NCBI GenBank assembly: GCA_034408875.1 | Contig: JAWXCJ010000180.1 | Location: 1-5,660, forward strand | From: JANNHK01 sp034408875 | GTDB lineage: Bacteria > Actinomycetota > Acidimicrobiia > IMCC26256 > PALSA-610 | Length of the DNA: 5,660 nt | Reading direction: 5' to 3' | Shown here: positions 1-5,660 of the stretch, in pieces | Position numbering within the stretch: the stretch's first letter is position 1 | Layout: every line of letters begins with the position of its first letter | Translations under genes and position numbers: made by a program | The notes under the pieces: model-generated | Database searches by the model: none | Seen by the model: the letters and a program-made list of their open reading frames with translations, nothing else | Told to the model about the DNA's origin: nothing

Positions 1-1103
1 CGCACCTGTACGACAGCGCGGGGAAGTCGTACCTCGATTTCCTGACGGGGCTCGCGGTCACGTCGCTCGGGCACGCGCACCCGGAAGTCGCCGACGCAAT
101 CGCCGACCAGGCCCGCACGCTGTTGCACGTCTCGAACCTCTATTACAACGACGTCCAGCCGAAGCTCGGCGCCCGCCTCGACGCGCTCCTCGGTGGCGGC
201 GGGCGCGTGTTCTTCGCGAACTCGGGGGCCGAGGCCAACGAGTGCGCGATCAAACTCGCGCGCCGGTACGGCCAACTGCATGGCGGTCCTGATCGCTTCC
301 ACGTCGTCTCCGCCTACGGTTCGTTCCACGGACGCACGCTTACGACGCTGGCCGCGACCGGTCAGCCGCAGAAGCAGGAGACGTTCCAACCGCTCCCGAC
401 CGGGTTCCGTCAGGTCTTGTTCGAAGACATCGATGCGCTCGCGGCCGCGCTCGACGACCGCGTCGCGGCAGTGATGCTCGAACCGGTGCAGGGCGAAGGG
501 GGAGTGAATCCGGCGCCGCCCGAGTACCTGCGCGCCGTCCGCCAGTTGTGCGACGAGCGCGAAGCACTGCTGATCATGGACGAGGTGCAGACCGGCCTCG
601 GCCGTACCGGGGAATGGTTCGGGTTCGAGCACGCGGGCATTCGCCCCGACATCGTCACGATGGCGAAGGCGCTGGGCAACGGCGTGCCCATCGGTGCGTG
701 CTGGGCCCGGGTCGACGTCGCCGAGGCATTCCGCCCCGGCGACCACGCGACGACGTTCGGCGGGCAACCACTCGCGGCCCGTGCCGCGCTGACCGTGCTC
801 GAGATCATGGAGCGCGAAGACATCCCGCGGCGGGCGGCGCGCGCGGGTGAGCAACTGACCGAAGCACTCCAGAAGGTCCCCGGCGTCGACGAAGTCCGCG
901 GCCTCGGACTGCTGCTCGCCGCGGAACTCGCGCCTGGTATCGACGCGAAAGATGTCGCGCAGCGGTGCATGGAAGACGGCCTCATTGTCAACGCGGTGAC
1001 GGGCAGCGCGTTGCGGTTCGCGCCGCCGTTGCTCGTCTCGCCCGCCGAGATCGACGAGGCCGTTGCGATCCTCGCCGGGGTTCTGGCCGAAGTGCAGTCG
1101 TGA
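1..1103 (+). CDS. argD: Acetylornithine aminotransferase, 5'-truncated by the window edge
   Basis: PLP-dependent class III aminotransferase that converts N-acetylglutamate 5-semialdehyde plus glutamate to N2-acetylornithine and 2-oxoglutarate in the cytoplasm. The first complete codon is at 3, and 366 residues are visible. The family usually has about 390-400, so roughly 25-35 N-terminal residues lie outside. Visible motifs, numbered from codon 3: the cofactor phosphate-binding SGAEAN (about 74-79), FHGRT (about 108-112), IMDEVQTGLGRTG with the Asp that contacts the PLP ring nitrogen (about 193), the Schiff-base lysine in TMAKALGNGVPIGA (Lys about 222, codon 666-668), and HATTFGGQPLAARAAL. 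A TTG at 123 could be read as a start, but the frame is open to the left edge and encodes family-typical sequence (LDFLTGLAVTSLGHAHPEV), so the real start is upstream. The stop TGA at 1101-1103 overlaps the argF start. Some ArgD enzymes also act in lysine synthesis as DapC; sequence alone cannot decide this. Other class III aminotransferases are possible, but operon context favours ArgD strongly. Confidence 0.96.
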   Translation, partial: HLYDSAGKSYLDFLTGLAVTSLGHAHPEVADAIADQARTLLHVSNLYYNDVQPKLGARLDALLGGGGRVFFANSGAEANECAIKLARRYGQLHGGPDRFHVVSAYGSFHGRTLTTLAATGQPQKQETFQPLPTGFRQVLFEDIDALAAALDDRVAAVMLEPVQGEGGVNPAPPEYLRAVRQLCDEREALLIMDEVQTGLGRTGEWFGFEHAGIRPDIVTMAKALGNGVPIGACWARVDVAEAFRPGDHATTFGGQPLAARAALTVLEIMEREDIPRRAARAGEQLTEALQKVPGVDEVRGLGLLLAAELAPGIDAKDVAQRCMEDGLIVNAVTGSALRFAPPLLVSPAEIDEAVAILAGVLAEVQS

Positions 1104-2011
1104 CCCGCAACCTCCTCGAAGTCGACGATCTCGATCCGGCCCGGCTCGCAGCCATCCTCGAACGGGCTGTCGCGTGGAAGGCCGAGCCCGCATCCTGCCC
1201 GGCCGTGCTGGCTGGGCACGCGGTCGCTGCCCTGTTCGAGAAACCGTCGGCGCGGACACGGGTGTCGGTCGAAGTCGCGGTGTCGACGCTCGGCGGTCAC
1301 CCCATCTATATCCGCCCCGACGAGGTCGGGCTCGACACGCGCGAGACGGTCGAAGACGTCGCCCGCACGCTGGCCGGCACGTGCCGGGTCATTGCCGCGC
1401 GCGTGTTCGCGCACACGACGCTCGAACGCATGGCCGCGGTCGTCGACGTTCCGGTCGTCAACCTGCTCTCCGACACCGGCCATCCGGCGCAGGCCCTCGC
1501 CGACGTACTCACGATTCACGAGCACTTCGGTGCACTCGAAGGGCGGCGGGTGGCGTTCGTAGGTGACGGCAACAACGTCGCGACGTCGCTCGCGTTCGCC
1601 GCCGCGCTTACCGGCATGGAGTTCGTCGTCGCGTCGCCGGCGGGCTTCGAACTCGATCCGGAGGTCGCGGCGCGCGCTCGCAATCTTGGCGGGCAGGTCG
1701 AGGTCGCGTCCGATCCGTATGACGCGGTGCGCGACGCCGACGTGGTGTACACCGACGTGTGGACCTCGATGGGACAGGAAGAAGAACAGGCGGCCCGCCG
1801 GCGCGCGTTCGCGGGGTGGACGGTCGACGCCGCGCTCATGAAGGCCGCCGGCGACGATGCCGTGTTCCTGCATTGCCTCCCGGCCCATCGCGGCGAAGAA
1901 GTCGCGGCCGAAGTCATCGACGGGCCGCAGTCGCTGGTGTGGGCCCAGGCTGCCAACCGCATGCATTCGCTGCGGGCCTTGCTCGTCGATCTGGTGGAGG
2001 CGGGAACCTGA
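1100..2011 (+). CDS. argF: Ornithine carbamoyltransferase
   Basis: Transfers the carbamoyl group of carbamoyl phosphate to ornithine, giving citrulline; cytoplasmic, normally a trimer. The product is 303 residues, normal for the anabolic enzyme. The carbamoyl-phosphate domain carries FEKPSARTRVSVE (about 46-58; the usual S-T-R-T-R is S-A-R-T-R here), a conserved Arg at about 101, and GHPAQALAD with the catalytic-site His128. The ornithine domain carries FVGDGNNVA (153-161), YTDVWTSMGQEEE with Asp219 and the SMG loop (223-225), HCLPAHRGEEV with Cys259, and ANRMHS with Arg287. HCLP and SMG indicate ornithine rather than aspartate carbamoyltransferase. The GTG start at 1100 was chosen because it forms a GTGA overlap with the argD stop and places the N-terminus (MTRNLLEVDDLDP) where the family begins. 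The same frame is open back to 965, but that stretch lies inside argD and does not look like the family. No clear Shine-Dalgarno precedes it, so translation is probably coupled to argD. Confidence 0.97.
   Translation: MTRNLLEVDDLDPARLAAILERAVAWKAEPASCPAVLAGHAVAALFEKPSARTRVSVEVAVSTLGGHPIYIRPDEVGLDTRETVEDVARTLAGTCRVIAARVFAHTTLERMAAVVDVPVVNLLSDTGHPAQALADVLTIHEHFGALEGRRVAFVGDGNNVATSLAFAAALTGMEFVVASPAGFELDPEVAARARNLGGQVEVASDPYDAVRDADVVYTDVWTSMGQEEEQAARRRAFAGWTVDAALMKAAGDDAVFLHCLPAHRGEEVAAEVIDGPQSLVWAQAANRMHSLRALLVDLVEAGT
1996..2000 (+). promoter_or_regulatory. Probable ribosome binding site of argR
   Basis: A GGAGG sequence inside the last codons of argF lies 10 bases before the argR ATG at 2011. 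It matches the anti-Shine-Dalgarno sequence well, at a slightly long spacing. It supports the ATG at 2011 as the start, along with the one-base TGATG overlap with the argF stop. Confidence 0.6.
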
Positions 2012-2484
2012 TGGCGACACTCGGCAAGCCGCAGCGCCAGCACCGCATCCTGCGGATCATCGAGAAACAGCCGGTATCGAGCCAGGCGCAACTCGTGCAG
2101 TTGCTCGAGGCCGAAGGCATCGTCGCGACGCAGGCGACTGTGAGTCGTGACCTCGAAGACATCGGCGCGCTCAAGGTCCGGATACCGGGCGGCACCATGG
2201 CGTACGCCATCCCCGACTACAGCCGCGGGGAACGGAGTTCGTCGGACGACCACCTCAAACGGGTGCTCGGCGAGTTCGTCCTCGACATCGCGCACAGCCT
2301 CAACATCGTCGTGTTGCGCACCCCGCCCGGAAGCGCCCACGTCGTCGGCTCCGCACTCGATCGAGCCGGGCTCGCCGACGTACTCGGTACGGTGGCGGGC
2401 GACGACACACTCTTCATCGTCGTGACGGAATCGGCCGGGGGCGCGTCGGTCGCCGCCGACCTCGGCGCCCTCGCAGGACTGTAA
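2011..2484 (+). CDS. argR: Arginine repressor ArgR
   Basis: Arginine-responsive transcription factor. In the known family it forms a hexamer that binds ARG-box operators when L-arginine is present and represses the biosynthetic genes. The product is 157 residues, typical length. The N-terminal winged helix-turn-helix spans about 8-70, with the recognition segment ATQATVSRDLEDIGALKV (about 39-56, Ser45-Arg46). A short linker rich in Ser and charged residues (about 71-80) leads to the oligomerisation and arginine-binding domain (about 81-157), which contains LRTPPGSAHVVGSALD and GTVAGDDTLFIV with the arginine-contacting Asp131-Asp132. The ATG at 2011 shares one base with the argF stop and has GGAGG upstream; the frame is open further upstream only within argF. 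Its place between argF and argG is the actinobacterial argCJBDFRGH arrangement and implies that it is made from the operon it controls. The operator is not in this window. Confidence 0.97.
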   Translation: MATLGKPQRQHRILRIIEKQPVSSQAQLVQLLEAEGIVATQATVSRDLEDIGALKVRIPGGTMAYAIPDYSRGERSSSDDHLKRVLGEFVLDIAHSLNIVVLRTPPGSAHVVGSALDRAGLADVLGTVAGDDTLFIVVTESAGGASVAADLGALAGL

Positions 2485-2493
2485 GAACGAGAC

Positions 2494-2498
2494 GGAAG
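2494..2498 (+). promoter_or_regulatory. Probable ribosome binding site of argG
   Basis: GGAAG lies 7 bases before the argG ATG at 2506, within the 21-base argR-argG spacer (2485-2505), the only non-coding gap in the window. It is part of a purine-rich run. The spacer is too short for a normal promoter plus leader and shows no hairpin, so argG is probably co-transcribed with argR but can initiate translation independently. Confidence 0.55.
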
Positions 2499-2505
2499 CA
2501 GGATC

Positions 2506-3705
2506 ATGTCGAAGCGAGTAGTGCTGGCGTACTCCGGGGGACTGGACACGTCGATCGCGGTGCGCTGGATGCGCGAACAGTGGGACGTCGAAGTCGTGTG
2601 CTGCGCGGTCGACGTCGGCCAGCTGCGCCCCGGCGAAACCGAACTGATCCACGAGCGCGCCAACGCGGCCGGTGCCTTTGAAGTCGAGGTGATCGACGCC
2701 CGCGCCGAGTTCGCGAGTGACTTCCTCGTGCCCGCGCTTCAAGCCAACGCCATGTACGAGGGGAAGTACCCACTTGTCTCGGCGTTGTCGCGACCGGTCA
2801 TCGTCGAGCATCTCGTCGCGTCGGCCCGGCGCCACATGGCCGACGCGGTCGGGCACGGCTGCACCGGCAAGGGCAACGACCAGGTACGGTTCGAAGTGTC
2901 GTCGCGCATCCTCGCGCCCGACCTCGACGTGCTCGCCCCGACACGCGAGTGGGGCCTGACCCGGGCCGATTGCATCGAACTTGCCGCCAAGTGGGAGATC
3001 CCCATCGAGGCGAGCCTCGAGAAGCCGTACTCGATCGACGAGAACATGTGGGGACGCGCCATCGAGTGCGGCGTCCTCGAGAACCCGTGGGCGGCGCCGC
3101 CCGAGGAACCGTTCACGCTCACCAACCGGACGCAGACCGAGCCGCGCGAGATCGTCATCGCGTTCGAAGCCGGGGTCCCGGTCAGCCTCGACGGCGAGCG
3201 CACCGACCTCGTGACGCTCATCGACACGCTCGGCGAAACCGTCGGCTCCTACGGGTGGGGCCGCGTCGACATGGTCGAAAACCGGCGGGTCGGCATCAAG
3301 AGCCGCGAGGTCTACGAATGCCCCGCGTCGCTTGCGCTGATCATGGCGCACCAAGATCTCGAGGGGATCACGCTCGAACGCGACCTGGCGCGCGAGAAGC
3401 AGCGGGTCGAGATCCGCATCGCCGAACTCATCTACGACGGCTTGTGGCACTCGCCGCTCATGAGTGCACTCGCCGCGTTCGTGCGCGAGACGCAGGCCGC
3501 GGTGACCGGTGAGGTGCGGCTGCGCCTCGAACCGGGTCGGTGTTACGCCGCAGGCCGGCGTTCGCCGCACAGCTTGTATGCGCACGACCTCGCGACGTAC
3601 GGCAGCGACGACGCATTCCGCCACGAAGACTCGGCCGGGTTCGTGCGGCTGTGGGGACTCTCCGCCGAAACGTGGTCGCGCCGCCAGGGTCCGGGCTCCA
3701 AGTGA
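2506..3705 (+). CDS. argG: Argininosuccinate synthase
   Basis: Joins citrulline and aspartate to argininosuccinate, using ATP through a citrullyl-AMP intermediate; cytoplasmic, normally a tetramer. The product is 399 residues, the standard length. The N-type ATP pyrophosphatase loop AYSGGLDTS is at 8-16. HGCTGKGNDQVRFE (117-130) holds the conserved nucleotide, citrulline and aspartate contacts, and EKPYSIDENMWGRAIECG (172-189) is the substrate-binding segment. The C-terminal domain has GWGRVDMVENRRVGIKSRE (about 250-268) and ends in helices about 289-335 and the segment GFVRLWGLSAETW (378-390), which serve oligomerisation in the family. The wording (IDENMWGRAIECGVLE, VGIKSREVYECPAS) resembles the actinobacterial type rather than the E. 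coli one. The ATG at 2506 follows argR by 21 bases and has a Shine-Dalgarno at 2494-2498. The stop at 3703-3705 overlaps the argH GTG. No damage or missing key residue was seen. Confidence 0.98.
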   Translation: MSKRVVLAYSGGLDTSIAVRWMREQWDVEVVCCAVDVGQLRPGETELIHERANAAGAFEVEVIDARAEFASDFLVPALQANAMYEGKYPLVSALSRPVIVEHLVASARRHMADAVGHGCTGKGNDQVRFEVSSRILAPDLDVLAPTREWGLTRADCIELAAKWEIPIEASLEKPYSIDENMWGRAIECGVLENPWAAPPEEPFTLTNRTQTEPREIVIAFEAGVPVSLDGERTDLVTLIDTLGETVGSYGWGRVDMVENRRVGIKSREVYECPASLALIMAHQDLEGITLERDLAREKQRVEIRIAELIYDGLWHSPLMSALAAFVRETQAAVTGEVRLRLEPGRCYAAGRRSPHSLYAHDLATYGSDDAFRHEDSAGFVRLWGLSAETWSRRQGPGSK

Positions 3706-5108
3706 ACGAGCCTCGCGAAACCACGGGTCAGCCGCTCTGGCACGGCCGCTTCGGCGAGGGTCCGGCCGACGAACTGCTCGCGTTCACGGTCAGCCTGCCG
3801 TTCGACCGCCGGCTTGCGGCCGACGACCTCACGGGTTCACGCGCCCACGTGGCGATGCTGGCCCGCGTCGGGTTGTTGACCGACGACGAGAAGGGCGTGA
3901 TCTTCGCCGCGCTGAACCGCGTCGACGAAGAACTCCACGCCGGAACGTTTGCGTTCGCGCCGACCGACGAAGATATCCACACCGCCATCGAGCGCCGGGT
4001 CACCGAGATCGCGGGCAGCGCCGGCGCCAAACTGCACACCGGTCGCAGCCGCAACGACCAGATCGCGCTCGACTTGCGCCTCTACCTCCGTCGGGAAGGT
4101 CGGGCCCTGGCCGGACGCATCCACGCGCTCCAGAACATCCTGCTGCAGCGTGCGGCCGAGGTCGTCGACGTCTACGTCCCCGGCTACACGCATCTCCAAC
4201 GCGCCCAGCCCGTATTGCTGGCTCACCACCTGCTGGCGCACTTCTGGGCGTTCACGCGCGACGTGGACCGCTTGCGCGACTGCCTGGCGCGTGCCGACGT
4301 GTCGCCGCTCGGCGCGGGTGCGCTCGCCGGTTCGAGCTTGCCGCTCGATCCCGCGTCGGTCGCGGCCGATCTCGGGTTCGCCGACGTGTTCGAGAACTCG
4401 CTCGACGCGGTGTCCGATCGCGACTTCGTCGCCGAGGCGATCTTCGCCGCGACGCTCACCCAGGTGCATCTCTCGCGTATCGGTGAGGAGATTGTGCTCT
4501 GGTCGACCGAGGAGTTCGGGTTCATCCGGCTCGCCGACGCGTACGCGACGGGGTCGTCGATGCTGCCGCAGAAGAAGAACCCCGACATCGCCGAGTTGGC
4601 GCGCGGCAAGGCGGGACGCCTCATCGGCGACCTGACCGGGGTGCTCGCGATGCTGAAGGGACTCCCGCTCTCGTACAACCGCGACCTGCAGGAGGACAAG
4701 GAGCCGCTGTTCGACGCGTTCGACACGTGTGCGCTTTCACTCGCGGCGATCAGCGGGTTACTCGCAACGGTGGAGTTCGTCGCCGACCGCATGACCGCGG
4801 CGGCCGACAGCCCGCTGAACTCGGCGACCGACCTGGCCGAACATCTGGTCGAGAACGGCACACCGTTCCGTGAGGCGCACACGGTCGTCGGGGGATTGGT
4901 ACGCCAGTCGATCGAACGGGGTGTGCCCCTCGACGAGCTGATGGTGAACGACCCTCGCCTCGGACCGGAAGCGGTGCCGTTGCTCGAGCCGGGCAGCGCG
5001 GTGCGGCGGCGTACCACGCGCGGCGGTGCGGGCCCCGGACCCGTCGCCGAACAGTTCGACCGGGCCAAGGACCGGCTCGAGCACCAACGTCTGTGGCTCG
5101 CCAAGTAG
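3702..5108 (+). CDS. argH: Argininosuccinate lyase
   Basis: Splits argininosuccinate into arginine and fumarate, the last step of the pathway. It belongs to the fumarase/aspartase superfamily, in which tetramers build active sites from three subunits. The product is 468 residues, typical. Conserved regions in order: LWHGRFGEGPADELLAFT near the N-terminus (12-29), TDEDIHTAIERRV (88-100), TGRSRNDQ (113-120), GYTHLQRAQP with the catalytic-region His164 (161-170), SPLGAGALAGSSLPLDP (201-217), and the superfamily signature loop GSSMLPQKKNPDIAELARGK (284-303) with the catalytic serine at 285/286 and Lys291. The loop reads Ser-Ser-Met-Leu where the general signature has Met one place later. The GTG at 3702 was chosen because it makes a GTGA overlap with the argG stop and starts just before the conserved N-terminus; the frame is open back to 3540 but only within argG. 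No strong Shine-Dalgarno is present, so coupling to argG is likely. The last 16 bases overlap the next gene. Confidence 0.98.
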   Translation: MNEPRETTGQPLWHGRFGEGPADELLAFTVSLPFDRRLAADDLTGSRAHVAMLARVGLLTDDEKGVIFAALNRVDEELHAGTFAFAPTDEDIHTAIERRVTEIAGSAGAKLHTGRSRNDQIALDLRLYLRREGRALAGRIHALQNILLQRAAEVVDVYVPGYTHLQRAQPVLLAHHLLAHFWAFTRDVDRLRDCLARADVSPLGAGALAGSSLPLDPASVAADLGFADVFENSLDAVSDRDFVAEAIFAATLTQVHLSRIGEEIVLWSTEEFGFIRLADAYATGSSMLPQKKNPDIAELARGKAGRLIGDLTGVLAMLKGLPLSYNRDLQEDKEPLFDAFDTCALSLAAISGLLATVEFVADRMTAAADSPLNSATDLAEHLVENGTPFREAHTVVGGLVRQSIERGVPLDELMVNDPRLGPEAVPLLEPGSAVRRRTTRGGAGPGPVAEQFDRAKDRLEHQRLWLAK

Positions 5109-5660
5109 GAGTCGGCCGGGCCTTCTTCGACCGCGACGCACTCGAGGTCGCACCCGAACTTCTGAACAAGGTGCTGACGGGCAACGGGGTGCGGGCGCGC
5201 ATCGTCGAGGTCGAGGCGTACCGCGGGGCCGACGACCCGGGCGCGCATTCGTTCCGGGGCAAGACGCTGCGCAACGCGACGATGTTCGAGAAGCCCGGGC
5301 TGCTGTACGTGTACTTCTCGTACGGCATGCACTGGTGCGCGAACGCGGTGTGCGGCCCCGGCGCGACACCGCACGCGGTGTTGGTGCGCGCCGCGGCCCC
5401 AGTCGGTGGGCTCGCCGTGATGCGGGAACGACGGGCGAAGGCGCGGCGTGACATCGACTTGTGCCGGGGCCCGGGCCGCGTCGGTCAGGCGTTCGCGTTC
5501 GACCGCGGCTTCGACGGCACCGACCTCGTGCGCGGCCCGGTGCGCATCGTCGACGACGGCATCCCGCCGCCCGCACACGCGGGCGTGTCGACCCGGGTCG
5601 GCCTCGCCCCCGGCAAGGGCGACACCTTCCCCTACCGCTTCTACGTCGCCGGCGACGTAG
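5093..5660 (+). CDS. mpg: DNA-3-methyladenine glycosylase (AAG/MPG family), 3'-truncated by the window edge
   Basis: Monofunctional base-excision repair glycosylase expected to remove alkylated purines such as 3-methyladenine, leaving an abasic site. The frame gives 189 residues without a stop and leaves the window. The last visible part, FPYRFYVAGDV, is close to the usual C-terminus, so perhaps 10-20 residues are missing. Motifs match the family: GRAFFDRDALEVAPELL (8-24), RIVEVEAYRG (36-45) with catalytic Glu41 and the base-contacting Tyr43, GAHSFRGKTLRNATMF with His52, YVYFSYGMHWCANAV (72-86) with Tyr74, Tyr77 and Asn84, VLVRAAAP (Arg99), and DLCRGPGRVGQAF (122-134). The equivalent human AAG residues are Glu125, Tyr127, His136, Tyr159, Tyr162, Asn169 and Arg182. 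The start is a GTG at 5093, inside argH; it is the nearest start codon ahead of the first conserved block, and nothing between it and that block could initiate. No Shine-Dalgarno is evident, so the start is less certain than the identity. The loop between LLNKVL and RIVEVEAY is short compared with many homologues. Confidence 0.93.
   Translation, partial: MARQVGVGRAFFDRDALEVAPELLNKVLTGNGVRARIVEVEAYRGADDPGAHSFRGKTLRNATMFEKPGLLYVYFSYGMHWCANAVCGPGATPHAVLVRAAAPVGGLAVMRERRAKARRDIDLCRGPGRVGQAFAFDRGFDGTDLVRGPVRIVDDGIPPPAHAGVSTRVGLAPGKGDTFPYRFYVAGDV

Noticed and set aside
123..125. TTG at 123 as the start of argD.
   Set aside because: The frame is open to the left edge, and the residues before 123 (such as LDFLTGLAVTSLGHAHPEV) are typical of acetylornithine aminotransferases, so this is an internal leucine codon.
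2485..2505. An ARG-box operator or internal promoter in the argR-argG spacer.
   Set aside because: The 21 bases show no AT-rich palindrome resembling an ARG box and no room for -35 and -10 elements plus a leader. The operator is more likely ahead of argC, outside the window.
1516..3624. A 702-codon open frame on the minus strand, antisense to argF, argR and argG, and similar long minus-strand frames at 410-2020 and 4223-5578.
   Set aside because: Their translations are low-complexity and rich in Arg, Asp, Val and Ala, show no recognisable family motif, and run across several real genes. In GC-rich DNA with C/G in third positions, the antisense stop triplets (TTA, CTA, TCA on the sense strand) are rare, so long antisense frames are expected.
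3540..3701. N-terminally extended versions of argH (from 3540), argF (from 965) and argR (from 1759).
   Set aside because: The extensions lie inside the preceding genes in another frame, are Arg-rich shadows without family similarity, and are less plausible than the overlapping starts at 3702, 1100 and 2011, where the conserved N-termini begin.
5109..5125. A transcription terminator after argH.
   Set aside because: The GC-rich bases after the argH stop are already coding for mpg, and no stem-loop followed by a T-run is present.
5026..5660. Plus-strand frames at 5026-5451 and 5448-5660 as separate small genes.
   Set aside because: They are out-of-frame shadows of mpg; the frame starting at 5093 contains all the conserved glycosylase motifs, while these are Arg- and Ser-rich with no motif.
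1..5660. A novel system such as a defence island, mobile element, CRISPR array or RNA gene.
   Set aside because: No direct or inverted repeats, transposase or integrase motifs, tRNA-like or rRNA-like sequence or compositional break were seen. Almost every base belongs to known housekeeping genes.

Overview
The window is a compact, high-GC stretch (about two thirds G+C by eye, with third codon positions mostly C or G) carrying the second half of an arginine biosynthesis operon. All genes are on the + strand: argD (5' end outside the window), argF, argR, argG and argH, followed by a DNA-3-methyladenine glycosylase gene (mpg/AAG family) that runs off the right edge. The order D-F-R-G-H is the distal part of the argCJBDFRGH cluster known from Actinobacteria such as Mycobacterium and Corynebacterium. 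With the GC-rich codon use, frequent GTG starts and the actinobacterial look of the ArgG and ArgH sequences, this suggests a high-GC actinobacterium. A lineage such as Acidimicrobiia is a guess that cannot be settled by eye.

Layout: argD (1-1103, partial) overlaps argF (1100-2011) by 4 bases (GTGA). argF overlaps argR (2011-2484) by one base (TGATG). argR and argG (2506-3705) are separated by 21 bases, the only non-coding gap in the window, which holds a recognisable Shine-Dalgarno sequence. argG overlaps argH (3702-5108) by 4 bases (GTGA). argH overlaps mpg (5093 to beyond 5660) by 16 bases. No terminator, promoter, RNA gene, repeat, mobile element or CRISPR array was seen. The regulatory region of the operon, presumably ahead of argC, lies outside the window.

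How the genes work together: ArgD makes N-acetylornithine from the semialdehyde. After deacetylation or acetyl transfer (argJ or argE, not in view), ArgF carbamoylates ornithine to citrulline, ArgG condenses citrulline with aspartate, and ArgH releases arginine and fumarate. ArgR is the arginine-sensing repressor expected to control the cluster. Mpg is a base-excision repair enzyme with no metabolic link to arginine; its gene is simply packed against argH and probably read from the same transcript.

I found no sign of a previously undescribed system. All coding capacity is explained by well-known families, apparently intact apart from the two truncated by the window edges. The second-look items are small: motif variants in ArgF and ArgH, the overlap that places a repair gene on the arginine operon, and the coupling pattern at the gene junctions.
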